From contig JAYJMR010000014.1 in the NCBI GenBank assembly GCA_037074705.1, positions 1 through 64,000 of the forward strand: a DNA stretch of 64,000 bases, read 5' to 3'. Position numbers and translations under genes: made by a program. The notes under the pieces are model-generated. The model was not told where the DNA came from. It did not search any database and saw only the letters and a program-made list of their open reading frames with translations. This stretch comes from Zhengitettix transpicula (taxonomy: Eukaryota > Arthropoda > Insecta > Orthoptera > Tetrigidae). Below, one piece after another: positions 38,115 through 46,751 of the stretch (within the stretch, counting starts at the first letter, position 1; each line of letters starts with the position of its first letter).

Positions 38115-39114
38115 TATCTTATTTATTTTGGTACCGTTACTGCTTTCAGTTGCATATTTGGTGTACTTTGAGCGCAAAGTTATTGGTGCAATTCAACTGA
38201 GACATGGTCCAAGTGTAGTAGGGCCATTTGGTTTATTGCAGCCGTTTGCAGATGCTATCAAATTGATAATTAAAGAGCCGATAATACCATTTAGAGCAAA
38301 CACCATACTGTTTATTATGGCTCCAATGCTCACCTTTATTTTAGCATTAATTGCCTGGGCAGTTATACCATTTGGAGCTGAAGTAATTGTAGAAAATGGC
38401 CAGCAAGTAGTGATTCCTAAGGTAATAGCAAATATTAATGTAGGGGTGCTTTACGTGCTAGCTATATCCTCTTTAGGAGTGTATGGTATTATTATTGCGG
38501 GTTGGTCAAGCAATTCCAATTATGCATTTCTTGGCGCTATAAGGTCGGCTGCTCAAATGATTTCATATGAAGTTTCAATAGGTCTAATAGTTGCTACAGT
38601 TGTTATTACAGCTGGTACGTTGAATCTTGGAGAGATGGTGGTAGCGAAACATAATATGCCATTTTGGATTGATTTGCTACTAATGCCTATAGGAATAATA
38701 TTTTTTATTTCTTTGCTTGCAGAAACTAACCGTCATCCATTTGATTTACCAGAAGCTGAAGCAGAGCTTGTCTCTGGATATAATGTCGAATATTCATCAA
38801 TGCCTTTTGCTCTTTTTTTCTTGGGAGAATATGCAAACATGATTTTAGCAAGTGCTATGATGACAATATTCTTTCTAGGAGGATGGTATCCTCCGCTAGA
38901 GCTTAGTTTACTGTATAAAATTCCAGGTTTAATCTGGTTCATCTTGAAGATAATTTTTTTATTGTTCATATTTATTTGGATCAGAGCAACAATACCTCGC
39001 TATCGATATGATCAACTAATGCGTCTTGGTTGGAAAGTATTTTTGCCAATATCGGTGCTTTGGGTAATACTTATTTCAGGAGTGTTGCTCTTTACTGGAA
39101 ATTTACCTAACTGA
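38098..39114 (+). CDS. nuoH: NADH-quinone oxidoreductase subunit H
   Basis: The 338-residue, eight-helix protein forms the quinone-entry channel at the junction of the two arms of complex I. Signature regions are [34 protein letters not shown] near the start and [27 protein letters not shown] in the middle, both with conserved charged residues. The start overlaps the nuoG end by 17 bp. Other nuo genes are not in this window, consistent with the dispersed nuo clusters of Rickettsiales. Confidence 0.97.
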   Translation: MDTLINILFILVPLLLSVAYLVYFERKVIGAIQLRHGPSVVGPFGLLQPFADAIKLIIKEPIIPFRANTILFIMAPMLTFILALIAWAVIPFGAEVIVENGQQVVIPKVIANINVGVLYVLAISSLGVYGIIIAGWSSNSNYAFLGAIRSAAQMISYEVSIGLIVATVVITAGTLNLGEMVVAKHNMPFWIDLLLMPIGIIFFISLLAETNRHPFDLPEAEAELVSGYNVEYSSMPFALFFLGEYANMILASAMMTIFFLGGWYPPLELSLLYKIPGLIWFILKIIFLLFIFIWIRATIPRYRYDQLMRLGWKVFLPISVLWVILISGVLLFTGNLPN

Positions 39115-39116
39115 GT

Positions 39117-39671
39117 ATGAAAAAAGTAAAATTAATATTTATATCAATAATTTTTTTATTGTTTAGTTTAACGTATAGTGTTGATTTACACGCCTATAAA
39201 GAAAAAAATGTATCTGAGAGAGTATCTTGGCATGGTATTTCTGCTCAGGAAATGAAGCAGTTTTTATTATCCCTAAAAAACGCAGTGCATAATCACGATT
39301 CTCAAGCATTTTCAAAACTCCTATATTATCCTTGTTATTGGTACGGAGAAGAACACATTAGAATAAATTCTCCAGAACAGTTTATTGAATCTTACGATAC
39401 ATTTGTCACTGAAAGTGTAAAACAGGCAATTGAAGAAACAGAATTCAATGATTTATTTGTCAATAGCGACTCAATAAGGATCAGTCACTATATTGTGAGT
39501 AGAGGAATAGGTGAAGAAGGCAGATATTTTTTTGGTATTATGGAAATTAACTCTTGTGCAAGTGGTGAGTGTGAATGCAGCCATAATTGTCATATTGGTT
39601 GTGGACGTTGTAAATATGCAGAACCAGGTATATGTCAAGAAGGTGATGTTATGTATTGCATTGGGCAATAG
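39117..39671 (+). CDS. secreted protein with cysteine-rich tail, unknown function
   Basis: The 184-residue protein has a clear signal peptide (MKKVKLIFISIIFLLFSLTYSVDLHA), then a small alpha+beta region (about residues 35-140) that loosely resembles NTF2/SnoaL-like folds by its helix and strand pattern (LLSLKNAVHNHDSQAFSKLLYYP, INSPEQFIESYDTFV). The last 38 residues hold nine cysteines (ASGECECSHNCHIGCGRCKY and on), often paired as CxC and CxxC. This suggests disulfides or metal binding in the periplasm. It starts 2 bp after nuoH, so it is transcribed with complex I genes. I do not recognise a family. Confidence 0.75.
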   Translation: MKKVKLIFISIIFLLFSLTYSVDLHAYKEKNVSERVSWHGISAQEMKQFLLSLKNAVHNHDSQAFSKLLYYPCYWYGEEHIRINSPEQFIESYDTFVTESVKQAIEETEFNDLFVNSDSIRISHYIVSRGIGEEGRYFFGIMEINSCASGECECSHNCHIGCGRCKYAEPGICQEGDVMYCIGQ

Positions 39672-39697
39672 GTTTAGTAGTAGGATAAAAAAATCGA

Positions 39698-40696
39698 ATG
39701 TTTAATTTTCCAAATACAAGATTAAGGCGTAGGCGCTCAAGTCAGTGGGTTCGCAATTTAACAAGTGAAAGCACTTTATCAGTAAATGATCTGATTTTTC
39801 CTATGTTTGTTCATGATAGAAAAGAAATAATTGAGCCAATTTCTGGCTTACCTGATGTCAAATGTTATTCAATAGACGGGCTGGTTTCCATAGCTCAGGA
39901 AGCTAAAGGTTTAGGAATTAATGCTGTTGCAATTTTTCCTGTAGTTGATAGTAAGCTAAAATCTGAAAATGCTGAGGAAGCATATAATTCTGACAATTTA
40001 ATCTGCAGAGCAATTCATGCTGTAAAATCAAAAGTGCCGGATATTGGTATTATTGCAGACGCTGCGCTGGATCCATACACTACTCACGGTCATGATGGCA
40101 TTTTAAAAAGCGGTGGGATAGATGTAGAAAATGATGAAACTGTGTCAATATTGTACAAGCAAGCGCTTGTTTTAGCAAAAGCAGGATGCGATATAGTTGC
40201 TCCTTCTGATATGATGGATGGCAGGATAGGAAAAATAAGAAAAGCATTGGATGATAATGACTTTCAGAATGTGTCAATATTGTCCTATGCAATAAAGTAC
40301 TGTTCTAGCTTTTATGCGCCATTCAGGCAAGTTGTCGGTTCGTGCGCGTCGTCGAATTTCATCGACAAAAGTGGTTATCAAATGGATTATCGAAATGCAC
40401 GCGAAGCAATCTGCGAAATTGAAATGGATATAAATGAAGGTGCAGATTTTATTATGATAAAACCAGGTATGCCATATTTAGATATAATAAAAACAGCAAG
40501 TGACAAGTCCAATTTTCCGATTTTTGCTTACCAAGTAAGCGGTGAATACGCAATGATAAAAGCCGCTGCAAATAATGAATGGCTGGATTATGATAGAGTG
40601 GTTTATGAGTCTTTAATTGGTTTTAAACGTGCAGGTGCAAGTGCAATATTTACCTATGCTGCACTTGATGTTGCAAAAAGTTTGGTATCTGCTTAG
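39698..40696 (+). CDS. hemB: delta-aminolevulinic acid dehydratase (porphobilinogen synthase)
   Basis: The 332-residue enzyme condenses two 5-aminolevulinate molecules in heme synthesis. It begins with RLRRRRSSQWVRNLTSE and has DLIFPMFVH, the metal-site region ALDPYTTHGHDGIL, the catalytic Lys region of FIMIKPGMPYLDII and FAYQVSGEYAMIKAAA. The metal-site loop reads DPYTTHGHDG without the Cys triad of zinc-type enzymes, so a Mg-dependent form is likely. Wolbachia heme synthesis is of interest as a host-provision pathway. It is followed by a non-coding repeat and a transposon pile. Confidence 0.95.
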   Translation: MFNFPNTRLRRRRSSQWVRNLTSESTLSVNDLIFPMFVHDRKEIIEPISGLPDVKCYSIDGLVSIAQEAKGLGINAVAIFPVVDSKLKSENAEEAYNSDNLICRAIHAVKSKVPDIGIIADAALDPYTTHGHDGILKSGGIDVENDETVSILYKQALVLAKAGCDIVAPSDMMDGRIGKIRKALDDNDFQNVSILSYAIKYCSSFYAPFRQVVGSCASSNFIDKSGYQMDYRNAREAICEIEMDINEGADFIMIKPGMPYLDIIKTASDKSNFPIFAYQVSGEYAMIKAAANNEWLDYDRVVYESLIGFKRAGASAIFTYAALDVAKSLVSA

Positions 40697-41067
40697 CAGC
40701 GTGGAACATCTAAATAGTTAGCTGGCCGAAGTGACTTGACAAATCTTCCCACTTTCCTTATCATATCAATAAGAGTATTTATCCTTGTTTTTAATCTCTG
40801 CAGATTTAATAACAAAAATTCAGTAAAAAACTCAGGTATATATTGGCAGATTACATAAAATTATAGCGGCTGCATGTCTTTTTTATTTTTTCTACATTCA
40901 GCCAAAACACGCTTATTTTAAGCGTTAGCACATTATTACAATGCCAATTTACATTATTATAGGGTCAAAACTCACTACTGGGGGATTCTTTTGCCTTTTT
41001 TTTCGCCTGGTAAATTTTTTAATATTTATAGTTAAAGCTTCAAGCCAGCGCGTGACCAGTTCTTATT
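40697..41067. other. non-coding interval before the IS4 pile
   Basis: No gene is supported. Most of it (40761-41037) is copy B of the dispersed repeat. The last 30 bp run to the IS4 left end at 41068. There are stops in all frames. Confidence 0.6.
40761..41037 (-). repeat. dispersed non-coding repeat, copy B
   Basis: This copy matches copy C (52691-52965) in reverse orientation over nearly its whole length, including the blocks aaggataaatactc, ttaaatctgcagagattaaa, ccgctataattttatgtaatctgcc and gaatcccccagtagtgag. It contains a small perfect hairpin (acgctta at 40909-40915 with taagcgt at 40919-40925). Its outer end lies 30 bp from an IS4 end. Confidence 0.8.
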
Positions 41068-41155
41068 CTTACTATTACCCATAAATCTATAAATGATGAA
41101 AAGCTGCTATTTTACTAATTTAACTTTCTACTATAAATAGATCTATGGTCTAAAA

Positions 41156-42670
41156 ATGGAATATATTATGAAAGGAAATATAAGTACCTCAACTGGTGAA
41201 TGGGCAGAAAGTGAATTTGGAATTGTTGATTTTGGTGATATAAGATTAAGTAGGAGGCTTTTAAAAATAGTTAATAGTCTTGCTGAATCGCCTGAACGTT
41301 CAATAAATCAAGCTTGTGAAGATTGGCATCAAAGTAAAGCAGCTTATAGATTTTTCCAAAATGATGCCGTTTCTGAAAGAAAGATATTATACAGTCATAT
41401 AATTAAAACTGTTGAAAGAGCTAAAGAATATTCAACTATTTTAGCTATCCAAGATACGAGTTATATTTCATATAAAAATCATAAAAAGACCAAAGGATTA
41501 GGGATTATAGCAGCAAGGTTAAAATCTGAAACAACTAATTTTAAAACCCATGGATTAGTGACGCATACAACATTTGCAGTTACAACAGAAGGATTACCTA
41601 TAGGGTTATTGGGTCAAAAAATTAGTACTAGACCTCCCTTAGCTGAAGATCTAAAAGAGTTGAAAAAAAGATGCCATAATACCGCTCTTCCCATAGAAGA
41701 GAAAGAAAGCATACGGTGGATAGAATCACTTAAAGACTCTACTAAACATCCTGGATTAAAAGATGTTAAGGTAGTTACCGTTTGTGATAGAGAAGCAGAT
41801 ATTTATGATTTATTTGAAGTTGCTTCCACTAATCAATCTCTTTTTGTAGTAAGAGGAAATCAAAACAGAACAGTAAACAAGAAATCGACTTATTCTGAAA
41901 AAGGTGGTGAAAGATTGTGGGATTTGATGAATCGCCTGTCTTGTCAAGGAGAAATTCAAGTGAATATTCCTGCTCGCAATGATAAACCTCAAAGAACAGC
42001 AGTTTTAGAAGTAAAGTTTAGTAACTTTGTGATGAATGCATCAAAAAATAACGCTAGACGTAAAATCCAAAAACTTCCTAATTTAAATTTACATGCTGTC
42101 TATGTTATAGAAAAATACCCACCATTTGGTGAAGAGCCTATGAACTGGGTTTTGTTGACAAATATAAATATTAATAATTTTGAAGAAGCAGTAGAAAAAA
42201 TACAATGGTATTGCTTAAGATGGAGAATAGAGGTTTTTCATAAAATTTTGAAATCTGGTCTTAAAGTTGAAGAATGCAGGCTACAAACAGCAGATAGATT
42301 GATCCGCTTTCTTACAATTATGAGTATAATTGCATGGAGGATATTTTTTATCACATTGGTAGCTAGAACAAATCCAAATCTTCCTTGCACTACCATACTA
42401 ACTGATGATGAATGGAAGGTTTTGTATACCAAAATGCTTAAGACAAAAAACTATCCTGAGACCCCACCACCTATAAGAGAAATCGTGAGGTGGGTAGCAA
42501 AATTAGGAGGGTTTTTAGCTCGCAAAAATGACTTATACCAATTCTCATTATTAATGAACCAAATAAGAAGCATTGCAGAGTTGTTTAACCGTGGAAGGGG
42601 AAAGAGAGGTAATAAATTTACACAAAGCGCTCTCAAGCAGAACAATTGTATCGTAGATTTTATTGCGTAA
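41156..42670 (+). pseudogene. IS4 transposase, C-terminus replaced by read-through into IS630
   Basis: The first 459 residues are those of the intact IS4 transposase: DDE residues in AIQDTSY (D100), VTVCDREAD (D211) and the YREK motif Y352-R355-E359-K366. After ARKNDL the frame leaves the IS4 and reads 45 codons of antisense IS630 sequence to a stop at 42670. The missing 33 IS4 residues lie beyond the inserted IS630 (about 44227-44320). The catalytic core is intact, so partial activity cannot be excluded, but the normal C-terminal dimerisation end is lost. Confidence 0.85.
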
Positions 42671-43556
42671 AATGTTCTGTTTTATATATAACCAAAACCT
42701 CTCAACAGGATTGAGGTCAGGTGAGTATGGTGGTAGGTATATAATTTCGATATTTTTAGGTACCTTTAAATTTTTTGACTTATGCCAACTAGCGCAATCC
42801 ATCACGAGAAAAGCCTTTCGTATTCCTAAATATTGCGACATCTGTTCAAGGAATATATTTATACAATCAGTGTTGACGTTTGGTGCAAATAAGCTAAAAT
42901 TCTCTCCATTTCTTGGATTAACTGCACTATAGAGATAAAAATTTTCCCTACCTAATTTTACCTTAACCTGTGTCCTACTGCCTTTTTTAAACCACCCATG
43001 TCCAACTTTTGAATGTGTACCAAACCGTGATTCATCGAAGAAAAATAGCTCTTTTTCAGAATGCATGACAATAGTTTCATTGAGGTTTTTTTTTAAACTC
43101 CTCTTGCTTATTTTTATCTTGTCCACTATGAACTGGTCTTGGTGTGATATATGAGAATTTCATTCTTTGCATATTACGATGTATTGCGGATTTGCTGATA
43201 TTCAAACCAAATCTTTCTTGGACTCTTATTCTCATTTCTCTAATAGTAATATTGGGGTTTTCCTCTATCCACAACTCAATTTGTTCAAGTTGACTTTGGT
43301 TCAATATAGTTTTTCTACGGCGTTGAGGTGGAGCAAATAATTTTTCTTCTCTTCCAAATTTTATGTGCTTTATCCATGTAGTAATTGCCTTTCTTGAAAT
43401 GCAACATATTTTTGCTACAGCTGTTATACTGTGCTTTTTTGCTGCAATTACAGCATTTAGTTTTTTTGCAACATACGCATTATTTCTTACTTTCTTCAGC
43501 ATCTCTTTTGCTGATTCCACCACTTTTTCATCCAATAATTTTGATCTTAATGCCAT
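42551..43556 (-). CDS. IS630 transposase, orfA/orfB with frameshift
   Basis: OrfA (43556-43077, 159 codons) holds a helix-turn-helix DNA-binding domain (SITAVAKICCISRKAITTWI) and a second winged part. OrfB (43126-42551, 191 codons) holds the DDE domain with FDESRFG, LVMDCASWH and PYSPDLNPVERFW. The two overlap at a run of nine A, the expected slip site. A +1 shift, or loss of one A by transcript slippage, joins them to about 340 residues. Coding identity with the copies at 44411 and 61332 appears complete, so this copy may be active. The IS200 is in its leader and may separate it from its promoter. Confidence 0.9.
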
Positions 43557-43575
43557 CTAAACCTCGCTATTTTAC

Positions 43576-44160
43576 TGTCCGTAGTAATGGTAAAAGCCTC
43601 CACCTTGCAGGTGGAAAAACTTTAGTGTTCCCTGATGTAGATAGAAAACCCTAGCTTTGAGGAAAACGAAAAGTTATAATAGCCACGTATGCAACGTTAT
43701 GGATATAATGCACATTCTAAATACGATATGAAGGTGCATCTGGTCTGGGTTCCAAAATATCGAAAAAGAATTTTGATAGGGCAAACTGCATCTAGAACAA
43801 GAGAAATATTAAGGCATGTTGCTATGGAAAATGAAGTCCAAATTATTTCTGGTAAGATAGCAGTTGATCACATTCACATGTTTATATCATACAAGCCACA
43901 GCAAAGCGTTAGTAAAATTGTACAACTTTTAAAAGGAATAAGCTCTCGATTGTTGATGCAAGATTTTTCAAGTTTACGTAAGCAATTTTGGGGAAGGCAT
44001 TTATGGGCAAGGGGATATTTAGTTGTCAGTTCTGGTACTATTACAGATGAGGTGATACAAGAATATATATCGATACAGGAAGGTGAACCAGTCCACGACA
44101 ATGATCAATTTCAAATTGATTAATCTTTAACCCTTCACCTTATAGGTGATGGTTGTTGAG
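43576..44160 (+). mobile_element. IS200-type element inserted in IS630
   Basis: The 585-bp insert follows a TTAC in the IS630 (43572-43575) and has no inverted repeats or target duplication. Each end has an imperfectly placed hairpin: tccacc/ggtgga at 43599-43615 with loop ttgca, and tcacc/ggtga at 44135-44149 with loop ttata. These are the hallmarks of IS200/IS605 single-strand transposition. It has only TnpA and no TnpB. Confidence 0.92.
43689..44123 (+). CDS. tnpA: IS200/IS605 family transposase TnpA (Y1 HUH)
   Basis: The 144-residue protein is a Y1 HUH single-strand transposase. It has the N-terminal HSKYDMKVHLVWVPKYRK, the metal-binding HUH-type pair in DHIHMFIS (residues about 60-67), and a catalytic Tyr in VIQEYISIQ near residue 126. 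The middle segment SRLLMQDFSSLRKQFWGRHLWARGYLVVSSG is typical. The length is normal. No TnpB/IscB-like accessory gene is present in the element. Confidence 0.94.
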   Translation: MQRYGYNAHSKYDMKVHLVWVPKYRKRILIGQTASRTREILRHVAMENEVQIISGKIAVDHIHMFISYKPQQSVSKIVQLLKGISSRLLMQDFSSLRKQFWGRHLWARGYLVVSSGTITDEVIQEYISIQEGEPVHDNDQFQID

Positions 44161-44327
44161 TTACTTCAGTATGGCTTTTTTTCCATTATTGTCTATTCGT
44201 TCCTTCTATAGCAGGAATTGGTATTAGAACCAGGCCCTATAGCTTTATGGAAGGGATGGAAACGTCTCTTTGATTTAGCAGAAGGATGGAGACTTGCTCA
44301 TGAACTTTATATTTGTGGGTAATAGTA

Positions 44328-45431
44328 ATACCAATTCCTGCTATAGAAGGAACGAATAGACAATAATGGAAAAAAAGCCATACTGAAGTAAGTAAAATAG
44401 CGAGGTTTAGATGGCATTAAGATCAAAATTATTGGATGAAAAAGTGGTGGAATCAGCAAAAGAGATGCTGAAGAAAGTAAGAAATAATGCGTATGTTGCA
44501 AAAAAACTAAATGCTGTAATTGCAGCAAAAAAGCACAGTATAACAGCTGTAGCAAAAATATGTTGCATTTCAAGAAAGGCAATTACTACATGGATAAAGC
44601 ACATAAAATTTGGAAGAGAAGAAAAATTATTTGCTCCACCTCAACGCCGTAGAAAAACTATATTGAACCAAAGTCAACTTGAACAAATTGAGTTGTGGAT
44701 AGAGGAAAACCCCAATATTACTATTAGAGAAATGAGAATAAGAGTCCAAGAAAGATTTGGTTTGAATATCAGCAAATCCGCAATACATCGTAATATGCAA
44801 AGAATGAAATTCTCATATATCACACCAAGACCAGTTCATAGTGGACAAGATAAAAATAAGCAAGAGGAGTTTAAAAAAAAACCTCAATGAAACTATTGTC
44901 ATGCATTCTGAAAAAGAGCTATTTTTCTTCGATGAATCACGGTTTGGTACACATTCAAAAGTTGGACATGGGTGGTTTAAAAAAGGCAGTAGGACACAGG
45001 TTAAGGTAAAATTAGGTAGGGAAAATTTTTATCTCTATAGTGCAGTTAATCCAAGAAATGGAGAGAATTTTAGCTTATTTGCACCAAACGTCAACACTGA
45101 TTGTATAAATATATTCCTTGAACAGATGTCGCAATATTTAGGAATACGAAAGGCTTTTCTCGTGATGGATTGCGCTAGTTGGCATAAGTCAAAAAATTTA
45201 AAGGTACCTAAAAATATCGAAATTATATACCTACCACCATACTCACCTGACCTCAATCCTGTTGAGAGGTTTTGGTTATATATAAAACAGAACATTTTAC
45301 GCAATAAAATCTACGATACAATTGTTCTGCTTGAGAGCGCTTTGTGTAAATTTATTACCTCTCTTTCCCCTTCCACGGTTAAACAACTCTGCAATGCTTC
45401 TTATTTGGTTCATTAATAATGAGAATTGGTA
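44328..45431 (+). mobile_element. IS630 element, complete, inserted at the IS4 right end
   Basis: The 1,104-bp element runs from ataccaattcc to gagaattggta with TA duplications at 44326-44327 and 45432-45433. Removing it rejoins the IS4 terminal sequence ending in aatagtaag. It is inverted relative to the IS630 at 42536, so the two form a large inverted repeat around a 103-bp IS4 tail. Confidence 0.95.
44411..45416 (+). CDS. IS630 transposase, orfA/orfB with frameshift
   Basis: OrfA 44411-44890 and orfB 44841-45416 are complete and overlap at a run of nine A (44873-44881). OrfA codons start at positions with remainder 2 and orfB at remainder 0 (mod 3), so the join needs a +1 shift or loss of one A. 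Catalytic Asp residues are in FDESRFG and LVMDCASWH, and Glu in PVERFW. The same reading is repeated at 61332-62337 with one residue change at the end (H to Y). Confidence 0.92.
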
Positions 45432-45435
45432 TAAG

Positions 45436-45823
45436 TATCAAAAAATTTATTGATAGCTATGCCAAAGGGTTTATAAGCCAAGAAGAATTTGAGCCAAGAA
45501 TTACAACAATGAAACAGCATTTGAAAGAAATTGAAGAAGAAAAAGAAAGAACACTCGATCAAAAGAAGTTACAACAAGAATTGAGCCTTGTTACAGATAG
45601 CTTGCAAAACTTTTCCTCAAGCGTTGAATCAAAGCTTGATCAAGTAGATTGGCAGACTAAACAAAATATTATTAGAATGTTAATTCATCAAATTGAAATC
45701 AATCACAATCACTTGTATATAGTATTCCGCATAAAAAGTCTTGCAAATTTTGATCAAAATAGCCATAATAGAATTATGCAATGTTGTACTAGTTGTACAG
45801 ACACTGGGATCCAGAAAACTTAA
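45436..45823 (+). pseudogene. C-terminal remnant of a large serine recombinase
   Basis: An open frame of about 129 codons follows the IS4/IS630 end: FIDSYAKGFISQEEFEPRI, a coiled coil (KQHLKEIEEEKERTLDQKKLQQEL), then VDWQTKQNIIRMLIHQIEINHNHLYIVFRI. The coiled coil followed by this C-terminal beta segment is typical of phage-type large serine recombinases such as those used by Wolbachia phage WO. The catalytic and zinc regions are missing, cut away on the 5' side by the IS4. The last residues, after LANFDQNSH, run into a palindromic repeat. WO origin is inference. Confidence 0.7.
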
Positions 45824-46065
45824 TTTTAAATGAATACATTAGGATGTTGTATAATAAGAACTGGATTCCAGTTTCAATCACTGAAATGACACCCTTCCGG
45901 TGGGGATTGCTCTCAAACTACAATGTTCGTACAGTTGTACTGGGATCCAAGTATAAAAATATTTGGAAATTATACAATGGACAATGGATTCTAGGAGTAT
46001 ATGTTAAAAGTAATGTCCATAATGAAATAAGCTGGATTCCAATGTCACGTACTGGAATGACAACA
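45802..46065. repeat. two palindromic repeat units (tgggatccag type)
   Basis: Unit 1 pairs cactgggatccag (45802-45814) with ctggattccag (45861-45871). Unit 2 begins with tactgggatcc (about 45938) and ends with ctggattcca (46032-46041) and a tcacgtactggaatgac tail. The open frame 45793-46101 across them is a chance frame. A third unit lies at 52536-52611. These resemble the interspersed palindromic elements known from Wolbachia and Rickettsia. Confidence 0.7.
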
Positions 46066-46097
46066 TATAGGTATTGGAATAACAAAAGAGGAATATT

Positions 46098-46751
46098 ATG
46101 ATTTTATATCATTTTCCTCTTTGTCCGTTTTCACGAAAAGTTAGAGCTCTTCTCAAGGAAAAAAAGCTGAGTTGTGATTTGGTATATGAAAATCCATGGG
46201 AAAAGCGGAATGAATTCATGGAGATCAATCCAATCGGACAAGTACCAGTATTAATAGATAATAACTTTGTAATAGCGGATAGTAATGCCATTTGTGAATA
46301 TATAGAAGAGACTTACAATAGCGATGTCAAATTACTTGGTTCATCCACTATTATTAAGTCTAAAATACGCGCTTTAATCAATTGGTTCGATAGCAAATTT
46401 TACAATGAAGTTACTAAGTATATTATGAATGAAAAAGTAATTACTAACCGCAGCCCTGACTCTAGATTTCTTCATGCAGCTCAGCATAACCTGCCTTACC
46501 ATATGGAATACATCGAACACTTAATTAACAAGAACGTTTGGCTTGCAACCGATAAGTTCACTTTAGCCGATATTACTTTAGCATCACATATTTCTATAAT
46601 AGACTACGTAAATAGTTTCCCATGGGAAAAAAGTAAGATTTTAAAAGAATGGTACTCCATTGTTAAATCAAGGCCTTGTTTTCGCGAAATATTATTAGAG
46701 AGAGTTTTTGGCTTAACTCCCCCTAGACATTACGCTGACCTTGATTTTTAA
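46098..46751 (+). CDS. glutathione S-transferase family protein (SspA-like)
   Basis: The 217-residue protein has an N-terminal thioredoxin-fold domain (residues 1-80) with CPFSRKVRALLKE and the glutathione-site NPIGQVPVL and DSNAICEYIEETY, and an all-helical C-terminal domain (about 90-205) with FTLADITLASHISIIDY. This is a GST fold. Bacterial relatives act in detoxification, or as SspA regulators of RNA polymerase; I cannot tell which. Its 3' end overlaps the convergent O-methyltransferase gene by 29 bp. A palindromic repeat block stands directly upstream. Confidence 0.9.
   Translation: MILYHFPLCPFSRKVRALLKEKKLSCDLVYENPWEKRNEFMEINPIGQVPVLIDNNFVIADSNAICEYIEETYNSDVKLLGSSTIIKSKIRALINWFDSKFYNEVTKYIMNEKVITNRSPDSRFLHAAQHNLPYHMEYIEHLINKNVWLATDKFTLADITLASHISIIDYVNSFPWEKSKILKEWYSIVKSRPCFREILLERVFGLTPPRHYADLDF

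Larger units (their letters stand above)
42536..44224 (-). mobile_element. IS630 element inserted in IS4 and itself split by IS200
   Basis: The ends taccaattc (42536) and gaattggtat (44224) are flanked by TA duplications at 42534-42535 and 44225-44226. Subtracting the 585-bp IS200 leaves 1,104 bp, exactly the size of the two complete copies. The coding part is intact; the IS200 lies in the leader upstream of orfA, between it and the right end. Confidence 0.95.
41068..45435 (+). mobile_element. IS4-family (Tn5-like) element interrupted by two IS630 copies
   Basis: The left end cttactattaccca starts at 41068. The body runs to 42533, where an IS630 is inserted. The IS4 resumes at 44227 (gaaccaggcccta), and its right end tgggtaatagta is cut again by a second IS630 at 44328-45431, after which the last bases finish at about 45435. 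Comparison with the uninterrupted copy at 58586-60156 fixes these borders. Left and right outer flanks (gttcttatt and tatcaaaaa) do not match, so there is no visible target duplication. Confidence 0.9.

Noticed and set aside
42663..42932. Plus-strand frames opposite IS630 transposase genes (also at 6606, 44307, 45035, 61246, 61956)
   Set aside because: They are antisense shadows of the transposase, recurring identically in each IS copy.
43595..43620. CRISPR-like repeat
   Set aside because: The short hairpin belongs to the IS200 end; there is no array of regular repeats and spacers anywhere in the window.
45793..46101. 102-codon open frame after the recombinase remnant
   Set aside because: It consists of palindromic repeat units; the reading is by chance.
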